From positions 8,990,001 to 9,054,000 of the forward strand of contig JAUCEF010000007.1 of assembly GCA_033558025.1 (NCBI GenBank): a stretch of DNA of 64,000 bases, in the 5' to 3' direction. Shown here piece after piece: positions 33,622-43,990 of this stretch. The stretch is from Phytophthora sp. 'mugwort'. Its lineage: Eukaryota; Oomycota; Peronosporomycetes; Peronosporales; Peronosporaceae. The notes beneath the pieces are model-generated. The model had not been told where the DNA came from. It made no database searches and saw only the letters and a program-made list of their open reading frames with translations. The translations under genes and the position numbers were made by a program. Position 1 is the stretch's first letter; every line of letters begins with the position of its first letter.

Positions 33622-36111
33622 CTACGACTTCTTCTGTTGATTCTGAATAGCACGCCGTGCATCCAACGTGAGCGGAAGCAGCCGAAGCACTCGGTCAATG
33701 GGCCGGTTGCACACCATGCAGCCACATTTCATTCGGTGTTGGCGTTTCGCACAGGCGTAGCAGCAGAACACGTGAAGATACAAACCGTGGACGACACCGG
33801 CATTCCGCGGGCTTGCACCACAGACCAAACACATTAGGTCATCAATGTCCTTCTCGGGAACGGGCTTCTCATCCTCGTTGTGTGGTTCTTCTTTCCCTGC
33901 TTCTCCTCTAGCTGAGAGCTGAAGCTTCTGCTCTTTGGTGCTTTCTGAGCGAGGTGGTGGGCGTTGCGAGATTACCTCCAGGTCTTTCGTTTCCTCCTCA
34001 TCGTCTGTGGCTTGCTCGTCACCGTTATTTCCGTTTACAGGAGCTAGTTTTTCCTCCTCCATCTTCTCCATCACTGCTTCTTCATCCTCAGACTCCTCTA
34101 CTTCACTTTCACCGACAAACGCGTCTAGCGTGCCTCGCCGAGATTCTGAATTTCCATTGGATTGCGCGCGGGAAGCAAACGGGAGGAAATCACTTGTCAC
34201 ATTGCGCCGCGTAATTCTCTTCCATTCGTTTGGCATGCATTGTGTGGTTCGCTTCGAGTCTTCAGCGAACTTTTCCACGAGGCCCACTAACTTCTTGTAC
34301 CGACCAAACTCCTTCTTAAAAAACTCGTCTCGATACTGTTCAGCAATTCGCCCAGTACTATCAGCGCACTTTTTAAGTTTCGCATCAATCAGGATGCACC
34401 AAAACTGCTTGGCATGTAGCATTTGCCAATATGCTAACGTGCGCTAAACGAAGCACAATAACAAACAACAGAATTGTCATTAGCTAAGCTTATCATTCCC
34501 ACAATAAGCAACAATACAATAATTATCTTACCCCGTGACACACACTACCCATTTCAAAAGAGATGTAAATGGGGGATGCCTTCTTCACTGCGTCCTTCAA
34601 ACTAAAAATCATATAACGCAGGTTAGTTCAGATTTTTCCGTAGCATTTCATCCGATGGCAAGGGATAACCTACTGATGCATCCAATTGTGACTGTAAAGC
34701 TTCATTGCGTCACAAGCATACCCAGCAAGTTCTACGTGGTAAGTAGCTACATGCTGGCGACGGTTGCAGGCGTCGCAATCTTGTTCGGCAGATATATGAC
34801 TTGAACGGAACAGCGATGCATGCTTCAGTGCATCCACCATATCATCTGGCCAGGCAACACCAGAGCGTACCGTGTCGCGGCAGGAGCACAATTTGCGTTC
34901 AATCTACAAAACAAATACCAAGCAGCGAGTCAGTGCGCATCATGACAAATCCCATAACTAAACAAGGCCTCACTTACACGATTGGCGGCTTGTTCGTACA
35001 ATTGGTACTTGGCTTTAGATCGTTTTCGACGCGTCTTGCTCTCAAAGTCTGGGTCAATGATGCACTCCTCCAAATATTTCATATAAATCTCAAACCACTC
35101 GTTCACTTCGCGCGAGCGTCCCACTGATAGCATCGCCGTCAGCTCTTCAGGATCATCCTCTCCCACTTCGTCATCCGACGACTCAACACTGATCACTCCC
35201 TCCTCGTCGTCGTTCATGTACTCGATCTCATCCTCGCCACAAATAAAGTCGTCCACGTCGTCTCCAGCATCTGCATACACTTTCTCTCGGTTGTCTCGGT
35301 CTCCCACTCGCGGCACCGATTGGCGTCTCTTCTTCGGAAGTGGTAAATTCTCCTCCGGATCAGACTCCTGATATTCTTCATCGTCGTCTTCATCACCATC
35401 TCCTCCATTATAATGCTGTCCCAATTTCTGCAAACTGTCCAGACAATTAATCAGCACCGGATAATCTAATTTCCGGGCGCTAACCTGCTGCTTCTCCTTC
35501 TCCTGGCGCTTGTGTTTAATTCTAGAGCTGCGTCTCGATGCCGACGAGGCTCCTTCATCCCCCATTTCTTGTTCTTTATCCGAGTTTTGCTGCTCCAGTT
35601 CGTGTTCTTTCTCAGAACTTTCCATTTCCTCGTCGCTGTCCAGGATCGCGGGTCGTCGGCTCTTGCGGCCGCTGCTGCCTACGGAGCTGACAGATGGCGG
35701 ATGAACAATCCGCACTTCATCATCTTCGTCATCTTCCTCCTCTACTTCCTCTGAGTCTTCCTTGCCTCCATCTTGCTGTTGGCGCCGCCCACGATCTCCA
35801 CGAGCCACCGCTGCAGAAATCGAGAGTTGCTGCATGTTGCGACGCGAACGACGCGTCGGCGTGGGCGTACGCAGCGTCATGGGCTGTGAGGATACGCCGT
35901 CTCTGCCCAGCAGAAGCTGTTGCTGGCGGCGCGGGGCTCGTTTGTCCATGTCCGTCTCCTGGTCCTCTGTCTTCTCCTCTTCGTCCTCGTCCTGATCCAG
36001 CAGGACATTGGATCGACGGCGGCGCTTGCGCGACTCGGGCGTGACGATGGTCACCCCCTCGTCGTCCTCCGTCGAGTCCCCGTCGATGACCACTTCCTCG
36101 TGCTCCGTCAT
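33622..36111 (-). CDS. DUF4211-domain nuclear protein with C-terminal RING finger
   Basis: Exons are 36111-34978, 34903-34722, 34601-34532 and 34443-33622 (735 aa), all in phase. Residues 1-330 are highly charged and disordered, with Asp/Glu runs and basic clusters (SRKRRRR, KRAPRR) that look like nuclear localisation signals. Residues ~340-500 fit DUF4211: NEWFEIYMKYLEECIIDPDF, CDACNRRQHVATYHV and a small-residue turn. After another acidic linker a RING finger of the MDM2-like C-terminal kind starts at C667 (CLVCGASPRNAG, HVFCCYACA, CGCMVCNRPI). It may be a chromatin-associated E3 ligase. The ATG at 36111 was chosen over an AT-rich upstream extension that runs into the promoter of the divergent TSP1 gene. 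Confidence 0.8.
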
Positions 36112-36122
36112 TTCTTCACGAT

Positions 36123-36177
36123 GCCAATATATGGCGGGAAATGTCTGGTTGAACCTCTTTGGCCAATGGCGCGAAAA
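36123..36177. promoter_or_regulatory. Paired CCAAT and E2F-like sites
   Basis: Within 70 bp upstream of the DUF4211-RING start are two CCAAT pentamers (near 36124-36128 and 36163-36167). Two matches to the E2F consensus are also present: GGCGGGAAA at 36133-36141 and GGCGCGAAAA at 36168-36177. This layout is common at cell-cycle genes in other eukaryotes. Confidence 0.45.
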
Positions 36178-36322
36178 CCTAATCGAATATTCCAACCGAA
36201 TTGTAACTTTCAATGTAGCCATCTCCCAAAGTATTCCCCCGCTAAATATAGTTGAAGTCTCACGCTCGTTCTGCAAGAGGGATGCCACTTTTGAAGGAGG
36301 CAAACACCAGTAATTTCCAAGC

Positions 36323-36886
36323 ATGAAGTGCATCAGCTTCGTCGCATTGTTTATCGTCTCGCTGCAGATGTACAGCACGTCTGCAGCCAACGTCGACTGT
36401 GCGGTGTCTCATTGGAGCGAGTATTCAACATGTGACGAAATCAACATGAAGCGGACGCGAACTCGCGAAATCGTGCGCGAGGCCGAAGGCTGGGGACGAG
36501 CTTGTCCCGGACTTGTCGACGTCTCTACGTGTATGCCTGTGAACTGTGAGGTCAGCTTCTGGGACGAGTACAGTAGATGCACCCCTGCGGGATACAAGAC
36601 TCGGACTCGGACAGTTGTGCTAGAGGCCAAGTACGGCGGCGCCAACTGCAAGGCGCTGTCGGAGGATGTCAACTGCACCCCAGTGGACTGTTACGTGTCT
36701 CGCTGGGGGGACTGGAGCGAATGTCTGGCAGATGGCACGCGGGTGTCTACGCGCACTATTCTCGTGAATCCATACGACGGAGGTGCCGAGTGTCCTGAGC
36801 TGAAGAGAACAACTCCCTGCTCGTCTTTTGGATCGAACCCGGGGTCAGCTGGTGACGGAAGTGCGGGGAGCACAGTACGACGTTAG
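36323..36886 (+). CDS. Secreted protein with three thrombospondin type 1 repeats
   Basis: A single-exon gene of 187 aa. The N-terminus has a clear signal peptide (MKCISFVALFIVSLQMYSTS) cleaved near AANVDC. Three TSP1-like repeats follow, each opening with a VDC/VNC-type cysteine and a Trp-based core: HWSEYSTC, FWDEYSRC and RWGDWSEC. Repeats 2 and 3 end in YGGANC and YDGGAEC loops. The C-terminal tail is rich in Ser and Gly (GSAGDGSAG). TSP1 repeats serve in adhesion, and in Phytophthora a large TSP1 protein is the spore adhesin; whether this small one adheres is unknown. It matches repeats 1-3 of the downstream gene block for block, so the two are a tandem duplicate pair. Confidence 0.88.
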   Translation: MKCISFVALFIVSLQMYSTSAANVDCAVSHWSEYSTCDEINMKRTRTREIVREAEGWGRACPGLVDVSTCMPVNCEVSFWDEYSRCTPAGYKTRTRTVVLEAKYGGANCKALSEDVNCTPVDCYVSRWGDWSECLADGTRVSTRTILVNPYDGGAECPELKRTTPCSSFGSNPGSAGDGSAGSTVRR

Positions 36887-37287
36887 GTGTGAGCGTCCCT
36901 ATCTCTTCTAGATAATCTACATTAAATAAAATACTGCTTAGCAAAATACTCGTTCCTTGCTCCCACGAATTAAAGTTGCAATCCGTCAGACGTCTGGGTC
37001 TTGCTTTTGGAGCTTACTTTCAACATGTGGCTTTACCCTATCAACGAGTTTCGTCTCGTCGGTCTTATCTACTTACTCTACATCTTGGCTGCCTATTAAC
37101 GAGCGGATCAACGCTACGCAGCTGTGGCCGGTGGTCGGTCCTGTAGACGTTCTCCTGAGCTCACAATACAAAGCGACAAGAAGAGATCAAGAAGCGAACG
37201 TCAGGAGGCCTTTAGGCCCAAGACCTTGTGTCTAAAAGACACCAACCAACCAAGAAGGAAGGAAGTATCAGTGGAATCAAGACGGTC
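36887..37287. other. Intergenic between the TSP1 genes
   Basis: About 400 bp lie between the two tandem genes. It starts with an AT-rich stretch (ATTAAATAAAATAC near 36.92 kb) that may hold the upstream gene's polyadenylation signal. No extra TSP1 repeat or open gene was seen. Confidence 0.45.
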
Positions 37288-38844
37288 ATGTGGAGTCTAC
37301 GTCGAGGCCACTTCGTTGTGGCGTTGATGTGTCTGTGCTTCGGCACGCTGGCCCAACACGCTACAGCAGCCAACGTCGACTGCGTTGTGAGTGTTTGGGG
37401 GCCCTACACATCGTGCGTTGAATCGACCATGAAGCAGTCCCGAACACGCACAATCTTAATTGCTCAGTCGGGATGGGGACGAGCATGCCCTGTACTCACT
37501 GAGTACATCACGTGCAAGCCGATTGCCTGTGTGTTGAGCGCGTGGTCGGACTACTCGGCATGTGCCGACGGTGTCAAGACGCGAACACGGTCCATTATGA
37601 CACCCCCGAAGTATGGTGGTGCCCCGTGCAGCCTCCAATCGGAGACCATTGCGTGTAAACCTGTGGATTGCTACGTCTCGCGGTGGAGTGACTGGAGCGC
37701 ATGTGCAGCAGTCGACGGCAAGCAGACGTCCACGCGCGATATTCTCGTCTACCCGTACGACGGCGGCGCAGTGTGTCCTGAACTCGTCCAAACGCAATAC
37801 TGCCCCAAAGTGGATTGCATCGTTGGCGAATGGACGGCCTGGGGCGAATGTGCTCAGAGCACAGGCGCTAAGAGCCGCACTCGGCAAATCACTACGCAGC
37901 CCTTATATGGCGGTGTGGCGTGCCCAGCATTGTCGGAGATCGCCTACTGCGCACCAACCGACTGTGTCATGACTGAATGGAGTGCGTGGGGCACCTGCAA
38001 TGAAGCAACAGGATTAAAGATGCGCACTCGAACGGTAACGACGCCGTCGAACTTCGGTGGCACGCCGTGTGGCTCGCTCACGGAGACCACATCCTGTGAC
38101 CCGGTCGACTGTGTTGTTGGAGAGTGGGGTGCTTGGGGTGAATGCAACCTCGACACTGGTGCAAAGCAACGCACTCGCCCTGTTGTCATATCCATGAAAT
38201 ACAATGGCGTGGTATGTCCGTCGACTATTGAGACTCTCTTCTGCACCAAGCAAGACTGCCAGGTGAACGACTGGGGGAACTGGTCGTCCTGCAACTTTGC
38301 GACAGACAAGAAGACCCGCAGTCGCACGCCCAAGGTCTACGACCTCTTCGGTGGTGACGTGTGTCCCGAGCTTTCTGAAGAAGCAGCATGCGATCCAGTG
38401 TCATGTCAGCTCAGCGACTGGGGCGCGTGGTCGGGTTGCAACCCAACAACGCTCATGAAGACCCGCACGCGCACAATCACGGAGTATCCGCTGTACGGAG
38501 GTGCCGCTTGTGACGCATTCACCGAAGAAGTTTCATGCATCGTGGACTGCGTGCTCTCGGAATGGAGCTTCTGGTCTGCCTGTAACTTTAAAACTGGGAT
38601 CAAGACTCGCACACGAGAAGTCGTGACGTACCCACAGACCAACGGAATTGCCTGCGGAGTGACTTCCGAGACTGCAGCGTGTGATCCAGTCGATTGTCAA
38701 GTCTCGGACTGGTCGGACTGGTCCGGATGCAACCAGAAGACCATGCAACGCACGCACGTCCGTTATATAACTACAAATCCTGCTTACGACGGTCAGGCCT
38801 GCCTTGCTCTGAGCGAGTCTGAAGCATGCACGGGACAATCGTAA
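37288..38844 (+). CDS. Secreted protein with ten thrombospondin type 1 repeats
   Basis: A single-exon gene of 518 aa from the ATG at 37288; an in-frame upstream extension lacks a signal peptide. Residues ~1-27 form the signal peptide (FVVALMCLCFGTLAQHATA). Ten TSP1-like repeats of about 45-50 residues follow, with cores VWGPYTSC, AWSDYSAC, RWSDWSAC, EWTAWGEC, EWSAWGTC, EWGAWGEC, DWGNWSSC, DWGAWSGC, EWSFWSAC and DWSDWSGC. The WxxW pairs fit C-mannosylation sites. Most repeats share the TRTR strand and the YGG/YDG...C loop. The first three correspond to the neighbour's three, and repeats 4-10 are extra. It ends directly after the last repeat without a membrane anchor. A likely surface or vesicle adhesin. 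Confidence 0.9.
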   Translation: MWSLRRGHFVVALMCLCFGTLAQHATAANVDCVVSVWGPYTSCVESTMKQSRTRTILIAQSGWGRACPVLTEYITCKPIACVLSAWSDYSACADGVKTRTRSIMTPPKYGGAPCSLQSETIACKPVDCYVSRWSDWSACAAVDGKQTSTRDILVYPYDGGAVCPELVQTQYCPKVDCIVGEWTAWGECAQSTGAKSRTRQITTQPLYGGVACPALSEIAYCAPTDCVMTEWSAWGTCNEATGLKMRTRTVTTPSNFGGTPCGSLTETTSCDPVDCVVGEWGAWGECNLDTGAKQRTRPVVISMKYNGVVCPSTIETLFCTKQDCQVNDWGNWSSCNFATDKKTRSRTPKVYDLFGGDVCPELSEEAACDPVSCQLSDWGAWSGCNPTTLMKTRTRTITEYPLYGGAACDAFTEEVSCIVDCVLSEWSFWSACNFKTGIKTRTREVVTYPQTNGIACGVTSETAACDPVDCQVSDWSDWSGCNQKTMQRTHVRYITTNPAYDGQACLALSESEACTGQS

Positions 38845-38974
38845 TAAGTGTTGGAACCGGTGAAAGTTGAAGTTGTCGAAACTGACACAATGTACAATTA
38901 AAACTTTAAAATATACAATTCTACAGTGGTTCATCATCTAATCCTATACAATCGTCCAGTATTCAGTGAAGCAA

Positions 38975-40057
38975 ATGGCGGGCAAGCGGCGGCTGAGTAG
39001 CGAGGAGGAGGAGGGCGCGTCGACAGCGCTGACCCCAGCGGGGGAGACGCAGCTTGCCAAGCGTTCGCGCGTGACGGAGATCGTGGCGGTCGACCCGGCG
39101 GTTGTGGCGCCCAAGCGCGTGGGGGACCGGACGTCGGGGCTCCTGGCTCCCACTATGCTTCTCTCGGGTCACAGCGCCGCAGTGTACTCGCTCAAGTTCA
39201 GTCCGTCGGGGCAGCATCTGGCTTCGTCCTCATTTGATCGCAGCATTCTGCTCTGGGACGTGTACGGAGAATGCCACAACTACAACGTGCTGAGCGGTCA
39301 CAAGAACGCGGTGCTGGAAGTGCAGTGGACCTACGACAGCGCGCAGGTGGTGTCCGCCTCGGCCGACAAGACGCTGGGGCTCTGGGACGTCGAGAGCGGG
39401 AGCCGCATTAAAAAGTTCGCGGGACACTCGTCCGTCGTCAATAGCTGCTGCCCCGTGACCAGCGGCCCCACGCTCATCGCGAGCGGCAGCGACGACTGCA
39501 CTACCAAGCTCTGGGACGTGCGCTCCAAGCGGGCCGTCAAGTCGTTTGAGAACAAGTTCCAGGTCACGGCCGTGTGCTTTTCTGGAGACAATTCGCATCT
39601 GATTGCTGGAGGACTGGATGGAGACATCAAAATGTGGGATCTCCGCAAGGACGAAGTGAGCACGGTGCTGCAGGGCCATGCCGATATTGTGACGGGGGTG
39701 AGTCTCAGTCCGGACGGCAGCTACTTGCTGTCCAATGCTATGGACTCGACTGTGAGGAAGTGGGACGTCCGGCCGTTCGTCAAGGGGGAGCGCCTCAAGG
39801 TGACATTCATGGGCGCAAAGCACAGCTTTGACCGCACACTCATCCGCTGCGGCTGGTCGTCCGACATGCGCTTCGTAGCAAGCGGGTCGGCTGACCGCTA
39901 CGTGTACATTTGGGATGCCGCGACGGGTAACCTACGCTATCACCTTCCGGGACACAAAGGCAGCGTGAACGAGGCAACCTTCCACCCCACAGAACCCATT
40001 GTAGGCTCATGCAGCAGCGACAAGAACATTTTCTTGGGAGAATTGGCGGAAATGTAG
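38975..40057 (+). CDS. SNRNP40: U5 snRNP 40-kDa WD40 protein
   Basis: A single-exon gene of 360 aa with the ATG at 38975; a GTG nine bases upstream is in frame but not needed. After a charged ~55-residue leader come seven WD40 blades, for example LLSGHSAAVYSLKFSPSG, SFDRSILLWDVYGEC, LSGHKNAVLEVQW, SADKTLGLWDVESG, SDDCTTKLWDVRS, GGLDGDIKMWDLR, LQGHADIVTGVSLSPDG and GSADRYVYIWDAATG. Blade order, length and the YNVLSGHKNAVLEVQW block match the U5 component that binds Prp8 in the spliceosome. It lies 130 bp after the TSP1 gene and is convergent with the threonine dehydratase gene, 108 bp from its stop. Confidence 0.9.
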   Translation: MAGKRRLSSEEEEGASTALTPAGETQLAKRSRVTEIVAVDPAVVAPKRVGDRTSGLLAPTMLLSGHSAAVYSLKFSPSGQHLASSSFDRSILLWDVYGECHNYNVLSGHKNAVLEVQWTYDSAQVVSASADKTLGLWDVESGSRIKKFAGHSSVVNSCCPVTSGPTLIASGSDDCTTKLWDVRSKRAVKSFENKFQVTAVCFSGDNSHLIAGGLDGDIKMWDLRKDEVSTVLQGHADIVTGVSLSPDGSYLLSNAMDSTVRKWDVRPFVKGERLKVTFMGAKHSFDRTLIRCGWSSDMRFVASGSADRYVYIWDAATGNLRYHLPGHKGSVNEATFHPTEPIVGSCSSDKNIFLGELAEM

Positions 40058-40165
40058 ACGGTGAAGATTCACAGGACCCATAATGCAGGAATGGGAAAGC
40101 GATAAACAAAATCATCTATATTTTACTTAAGATGGTACACAAAAGCTTAAGTTGTATCATCTGCT

Positions 40166-41741
40166 TCAGAGGTCAACAGGCGGGGCCTGAAAGCCCTCCC
40201 AAATAAGCGGGTATCCCTGCTCTTGAAGGCGCTGCTTGAGCTCAAGTGCATGTTCGCTCGATTGCGTTTCGACAACGCACTTCACCGCGACATGAGAGAT
40301 ACTAGCATGCACCCAGGCGCGCTCGTGGTAGATGTCCTTAACGCTCACACCGAAGTCACGCAGGAAACAGGTCAGCTGAGCGATACCTCCCGGACGGTCA
40401 CTCACGGTAGCCACGAAGCGCACAAGGCGACCATCGGCAGCCAGACCACGGTCAATGACACGACCAAGGACAGGAGTGTCAATGTTACCACCAGTCAGGG
40501 GCAGCACAACACGCTTACCCTTCAGCTCTGGCAGCTTGTTGTCGATCAGTGCGGCAAGAGAGGAAGCACCTCCGCCCTCCACGACGACCTTCTCCAACTC
40601 GACGAGACGCAGCACACTCAGAGCAATTGCCCGCTCCGAGACAGTCACCACCTTATCAACATAGGTACGAGCGATCTCGAAAGCGTTCGTACCAACGCAA
40701 GGGACGGCAAGACCATCCGCAAGCGTTGGCTGCGTCGGCATGTTCACGGGCTTGCCAGCCTTCAGTGCCTCCGTGAAACTTGAACAGTATTCCGGCTCCA
40801 CACCCTGTAAGGCAAACCCAAGATACCTAGCCGTTAGATATTACTCACTAAATATTTTAGGAGGCATCACAAAAACGCACGATCACTTGAACGTTCGGAG
40901 CAAGGGTCTTGACGGCGAGAGCGACACCGGCGATCAGACCACCGCCGCCGACAGGCACAATAATGGCATCGACGTTCGGCACCTGGTTCAGGATCTCAAT
41001 ACCCATGGTGCCAGCGCCGGCAATAATTTCGGGGCGGTCGAATCCGTTGATGTACACCATGTTCTTCAAAATGATCAACAGCATACACTTTGTCAGTCTA
41101 TAAGTGCATCATCATCACCGCAACGAGCTCATCCGCACCTCATCGCGGACAAAGTCCTCGGCCTTGTCCCGCGCTTCCAGAATGTGCTCACCGTGCAGTA
41201 CAACACGGGCACCGAGTTCACGACAGCGAGCAATCTTGGTCAGCGGGGCGACCTTGGGCATGACGCACGTCACGGGGATCCCCAGCAGTTGGCCATGGTA
41301 GGCCAGTGCCTGGGCGTGGTTGCCAGCTGAGGCGGCCACCACGCCGTTCTTCTTCTCCTCGTCCGTCAGCTGCAGCAACGCGTTGCGGGCGCCGCGCTCC
41401 TTGAAGCTACCAGTCATCTGACGGTGGTCCTTCTTCAGGTACAAGTCGTAGCCCATTCGCTGCGACAGCAACGGTGAGTACTCGCTCTGCGTCAGCTGGA
41501 TGCCGTCCCGGATCCGGTAGGAGGCAGTGCTCACGTCCTCGAAGGACACCGGCTTGGGTAGGGCTGTGAAGAGGGCATTGACACATTAGTTCAAGGTGGA
41601 GATTACAATGTAGCCATGTCATCCAAAAGACACGGTACAATCAGCGGCGTCGGAGAACGCACGGGTCGCCAGCGACAGCGACAAGTGACGACGGGGGCGA
41701 GAAGCAGCGGCGCGGCGGAGAAGTAGCTTCGTCAGCGACAT
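40166..41741 (-). CDS. Threonine dehydratase (ammonia-lyase) with ACT domain, probably mitochondrial
   Basis: It makes 2-oxobutanoate from threonine, the entry step to isoleucine, or degrades Thr/Ser. Exons are 41741-41639, 41563-41139, 41063-40881 and 40804-40166, totalling 1,350 nt (449 aa) in phase. Residues 1-34 are an Arg/Ser/Leu-rich, acid-free presequence ([19 protein letters not shown]) typical of mitochondrial import. The PLP lysine is at ~89 in [10 protein letters not shown]. The phosphate-binding loop [11 protein letters not shown] and GVEPEYC follow. A single ACT domain ends the protein ([21 protein letters not shown]). One ACT domain fits the shorter IlvA/TdcB-like class rather than the two-domain feedback-inhibited enzyme. 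Serine racemase activity cannot be excluded. Confidence 0.88.
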
Positions 41742-41939
41742 GGCTATTGCAAGAGTGAGCAGCCATTTCCTCAACGGCGACCACTGGTCCGAGACGCATG
41801 CGTGTCGGCCTCATTATGGCATCTAAACACTTGATAACAGCTGGCGTCCAAACAGTGCGACCGATCCTTGAAGTAGAGCAATCTTTAATTATTGATCTTG
41901 CATTCATAATTAGTTTATAGATGCTAAATCGGTTAGTTT

Positions 41940-43012
41940 GGTCCCAGATAAATTATCATAATACGGAGGTTATTCATTCTCCTTTCGCCCCGGCTTTTGA
42001 GCAATATTATCAAGGCTCTGATTCAGAGCCTTCTGACTTGATTCGTGTACAATCTGAATGATTGGCGCCGTGGGTTGCACTTGTGCACTTGTGCATGCGT
42101 TCATCCATTTTTTATTTTAGTTAGTGATGTCGCCTGTCACTCACAGATACTTCTTCACGTGCACTACCAGCGCGTGCTCTTCCTCCAAGTCGCCCAGTGC
42201 TGCACCTTCGCCGCTTAAGTCCGACGGGATGTTCTCCAGGTCAATCAGCGTGTTCAGCTCTTTCAGAATGGCGCTTCCCTTCAGCATGTGGACCTGCATT
42301 GAATAAGGCAACATACCGGATCACTACACGTTCCTCAATAATCAGCAACCATAAGGAATTGGCGCACCTTTTCGCGGGTGACGGGATCAATCAGCAGCTT
42401 TACCATACGCCAAATCATGTTAAAACCAGCTAGGAATATTGATGATGAAAATGTGGGCACTGCGTTCGGGATAGTGTGACACCGGTAAATGTGGAAGCGC
42501 GCTTGATAAAGTCCAGCACCTCGCCGCCGAGGTCATACATTTCGATGCCCGTCACATCCAGTACCGTGATTGAGCGACCCGAATCGCTGGGCTCCACCAC
42601 TCGCCAGAGGTACTCTAACGTACATGTAGTGACGCAACAAGTCATCAACTGAGAGCCCCTCGTGCTTGAGAGCCGGAAGGTCGATTTTACCTGGTCGCTC
42701 GTAGTATACGGGTAGTCCGGCCGTGAAGTATTGTGGATAGTACTTCTTGATGATCTTGAAATTCGGATGCGGCGTCACCAAGATATTGTCATTCTTGTTT
42801 CCTTGCGCCAGTCAAGCGTAGCCAAGTATCTTGCATGACCCTTTTCTTCGTCGCCTTTTTCTCCTGCAATGAATCGCGGTGAGAATGCGATCGGGCCGCC
42901 ACTGATCAGATTCGCTTCCGTTGAGGCAGCCTCGGTAACTCCATTTGTGTCCGATACAGGAGACACCGTGTCTGACAGTGTTGACTCCTTGTCTTGATCT
43001 GCTTCTAGGCTA
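41940..43012. repeat. Left copy of a ~1.07-kb direct duplication (SEC14 gene end)
   Basis: This segment is closely similar along its length to 62650-63715, in the same orientation. Similarity covers the two last coding exons of the SEC14 gene, their intron and about 190 bp downstream. It stops abruptly near 43012, inside the coding region. By eye the two copies are mostly identical apart from scattered substitutions and small indels. Confidence 0.85.
42140..43012 (-). pseudogene. SEC14/CRAL-TRIO pseudogene copy
   Basis: Compared with the intact copy at 62837-63836, this one has an 11-bp deletion between short direct GTCCG repeats plus a 1-bp loss near 42.72 kb. A 2-bp loss lies near 42.61 kb, and 1-bp insertions lie near 42.48 and 42.42 kb. 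Together these break the CRAL-TRIO frame. The 5' part is missing: homology ends at 43012, after which unrelated sequence follows. Conserved blocks such as YYERPGKIDLPAL and VVEPSDSGRSITVLDVTGI are still readable in separate frames. Confidence 0.85.
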
Positions 43013-43479
43013 ACAAAGAGCGCATCAAGGAGGCGCGCTACTACCAGCGCACTCGTGACGCTCCCTTAGGCTATTAAAAGGGGTATGACGACAAGAATAG
43101 AGATCGGATTCGGACTCACAAAGCGAAAACCTAAGCGAACCTAATCCAAGTGAAAGCGAACCTAAGAGTGAAAACGAAATTAAATAATTAATTATTTTTT
43201 CTTACATAAAAAGTCAAGCTATGTATACCGTGTAATGGTAGTCCTAAGCGTCACCAGGTTAACACGGTGTGAAAATCACCAGCACTGTCATATGGGTTCA
43301 AATCGCACTTTTAGCAAGCCGGAGACGGTGTTTTACTGCTGTAAAATGCTCGATAGCGGCATGGCGCGTTGCAGACCACTAAGGCGCGTGGCGGATCACG
43401 AACGCGTGTGGCGAGGAGACCAGACCAGAGGGCGCGTGACGAGAAGACCAGCATCCATTGTCGGACAGGATATCGGGCT

Positions 43480-43990
43480 GGGTGGCGGTTCTGGCGTCGC
43501 TTCCCCACAAGGTCGACGACCAGTACTTCCACTGGTACTTCAGGTGGCTCATGGAGACCTACACGGACCCGCTCATGAGCCCCACGCGGATCAAGCCAGG
43601 GGTGTAGTGCCGGCCAGAGGGTGCAGTGCCGGCGTCGTGTCGCTCATGCCGGGCGTTAGGCCCGTGCCGTACCCGTCTCCAAGACCACATCCACGACAAG
43701 AAGAAGAATTCCGAGTGGTGTTTGGAGAAGCTGAGCCTGGCGCTCAGGTAGCAGTCGGCACCGATCTACACGGCCATTATCATCATCAAGTCGGCGCTGG
43801 GCGAGGAAGGCTACGTGGCGCCTCCCAACAGAGTCGGAGAACAACATCCTGTTGATCGCCGACGAGGTGTAGACGGTCTTTAGCCGCATGAATGACTTCT
43901 TCGCCATTGACAGCTACTTCGACGTGCACCTGGACATCCTGACGTTTGCCAAGGGCATTTTCAATATGCTAAGGGCGTTGGGCAAATATT
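43480..43990 (+). pseudogene. Class III aminotransferase relic
   Basis: Readable fragments in two frames match the class III PLP aminotransferase fold (4-aminobutyrate or ornithine aminotransferase group). They are a LPHKVDDQYFHWYFRW segment ending in a stop, an IIIKSALGEEGYVAPP-like block, and LLIADEV-stop-TVFSRMNDFFAIDSY followed by DILTFAKGIFNM. The stop replaces the glutamine of the usual ADEVQTGFGR motif (CAG to TAG). The PLP lysine lies in the block just before the break. It is clearly dead. Confidence 0.65.

Noticed and set aside
36112..36390. Extending the DUF4211-RING protein by about 90 residues
   Set aside because: The stretch is AT-rich, contains promoter-like sites and would overlap the start of the divergent TSP1 gene.
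38966..38974. Earlier start for the U5 WD40 gene
   Set aside because: The upstream codon is GTG; a normal ATG follows nine bases later.
43090..43180. A repeat array of AAGCGAACCTAA-like units
   Set aside because: Only two or three imperfect copies, irregular spacing, no CRISPR-like structure.
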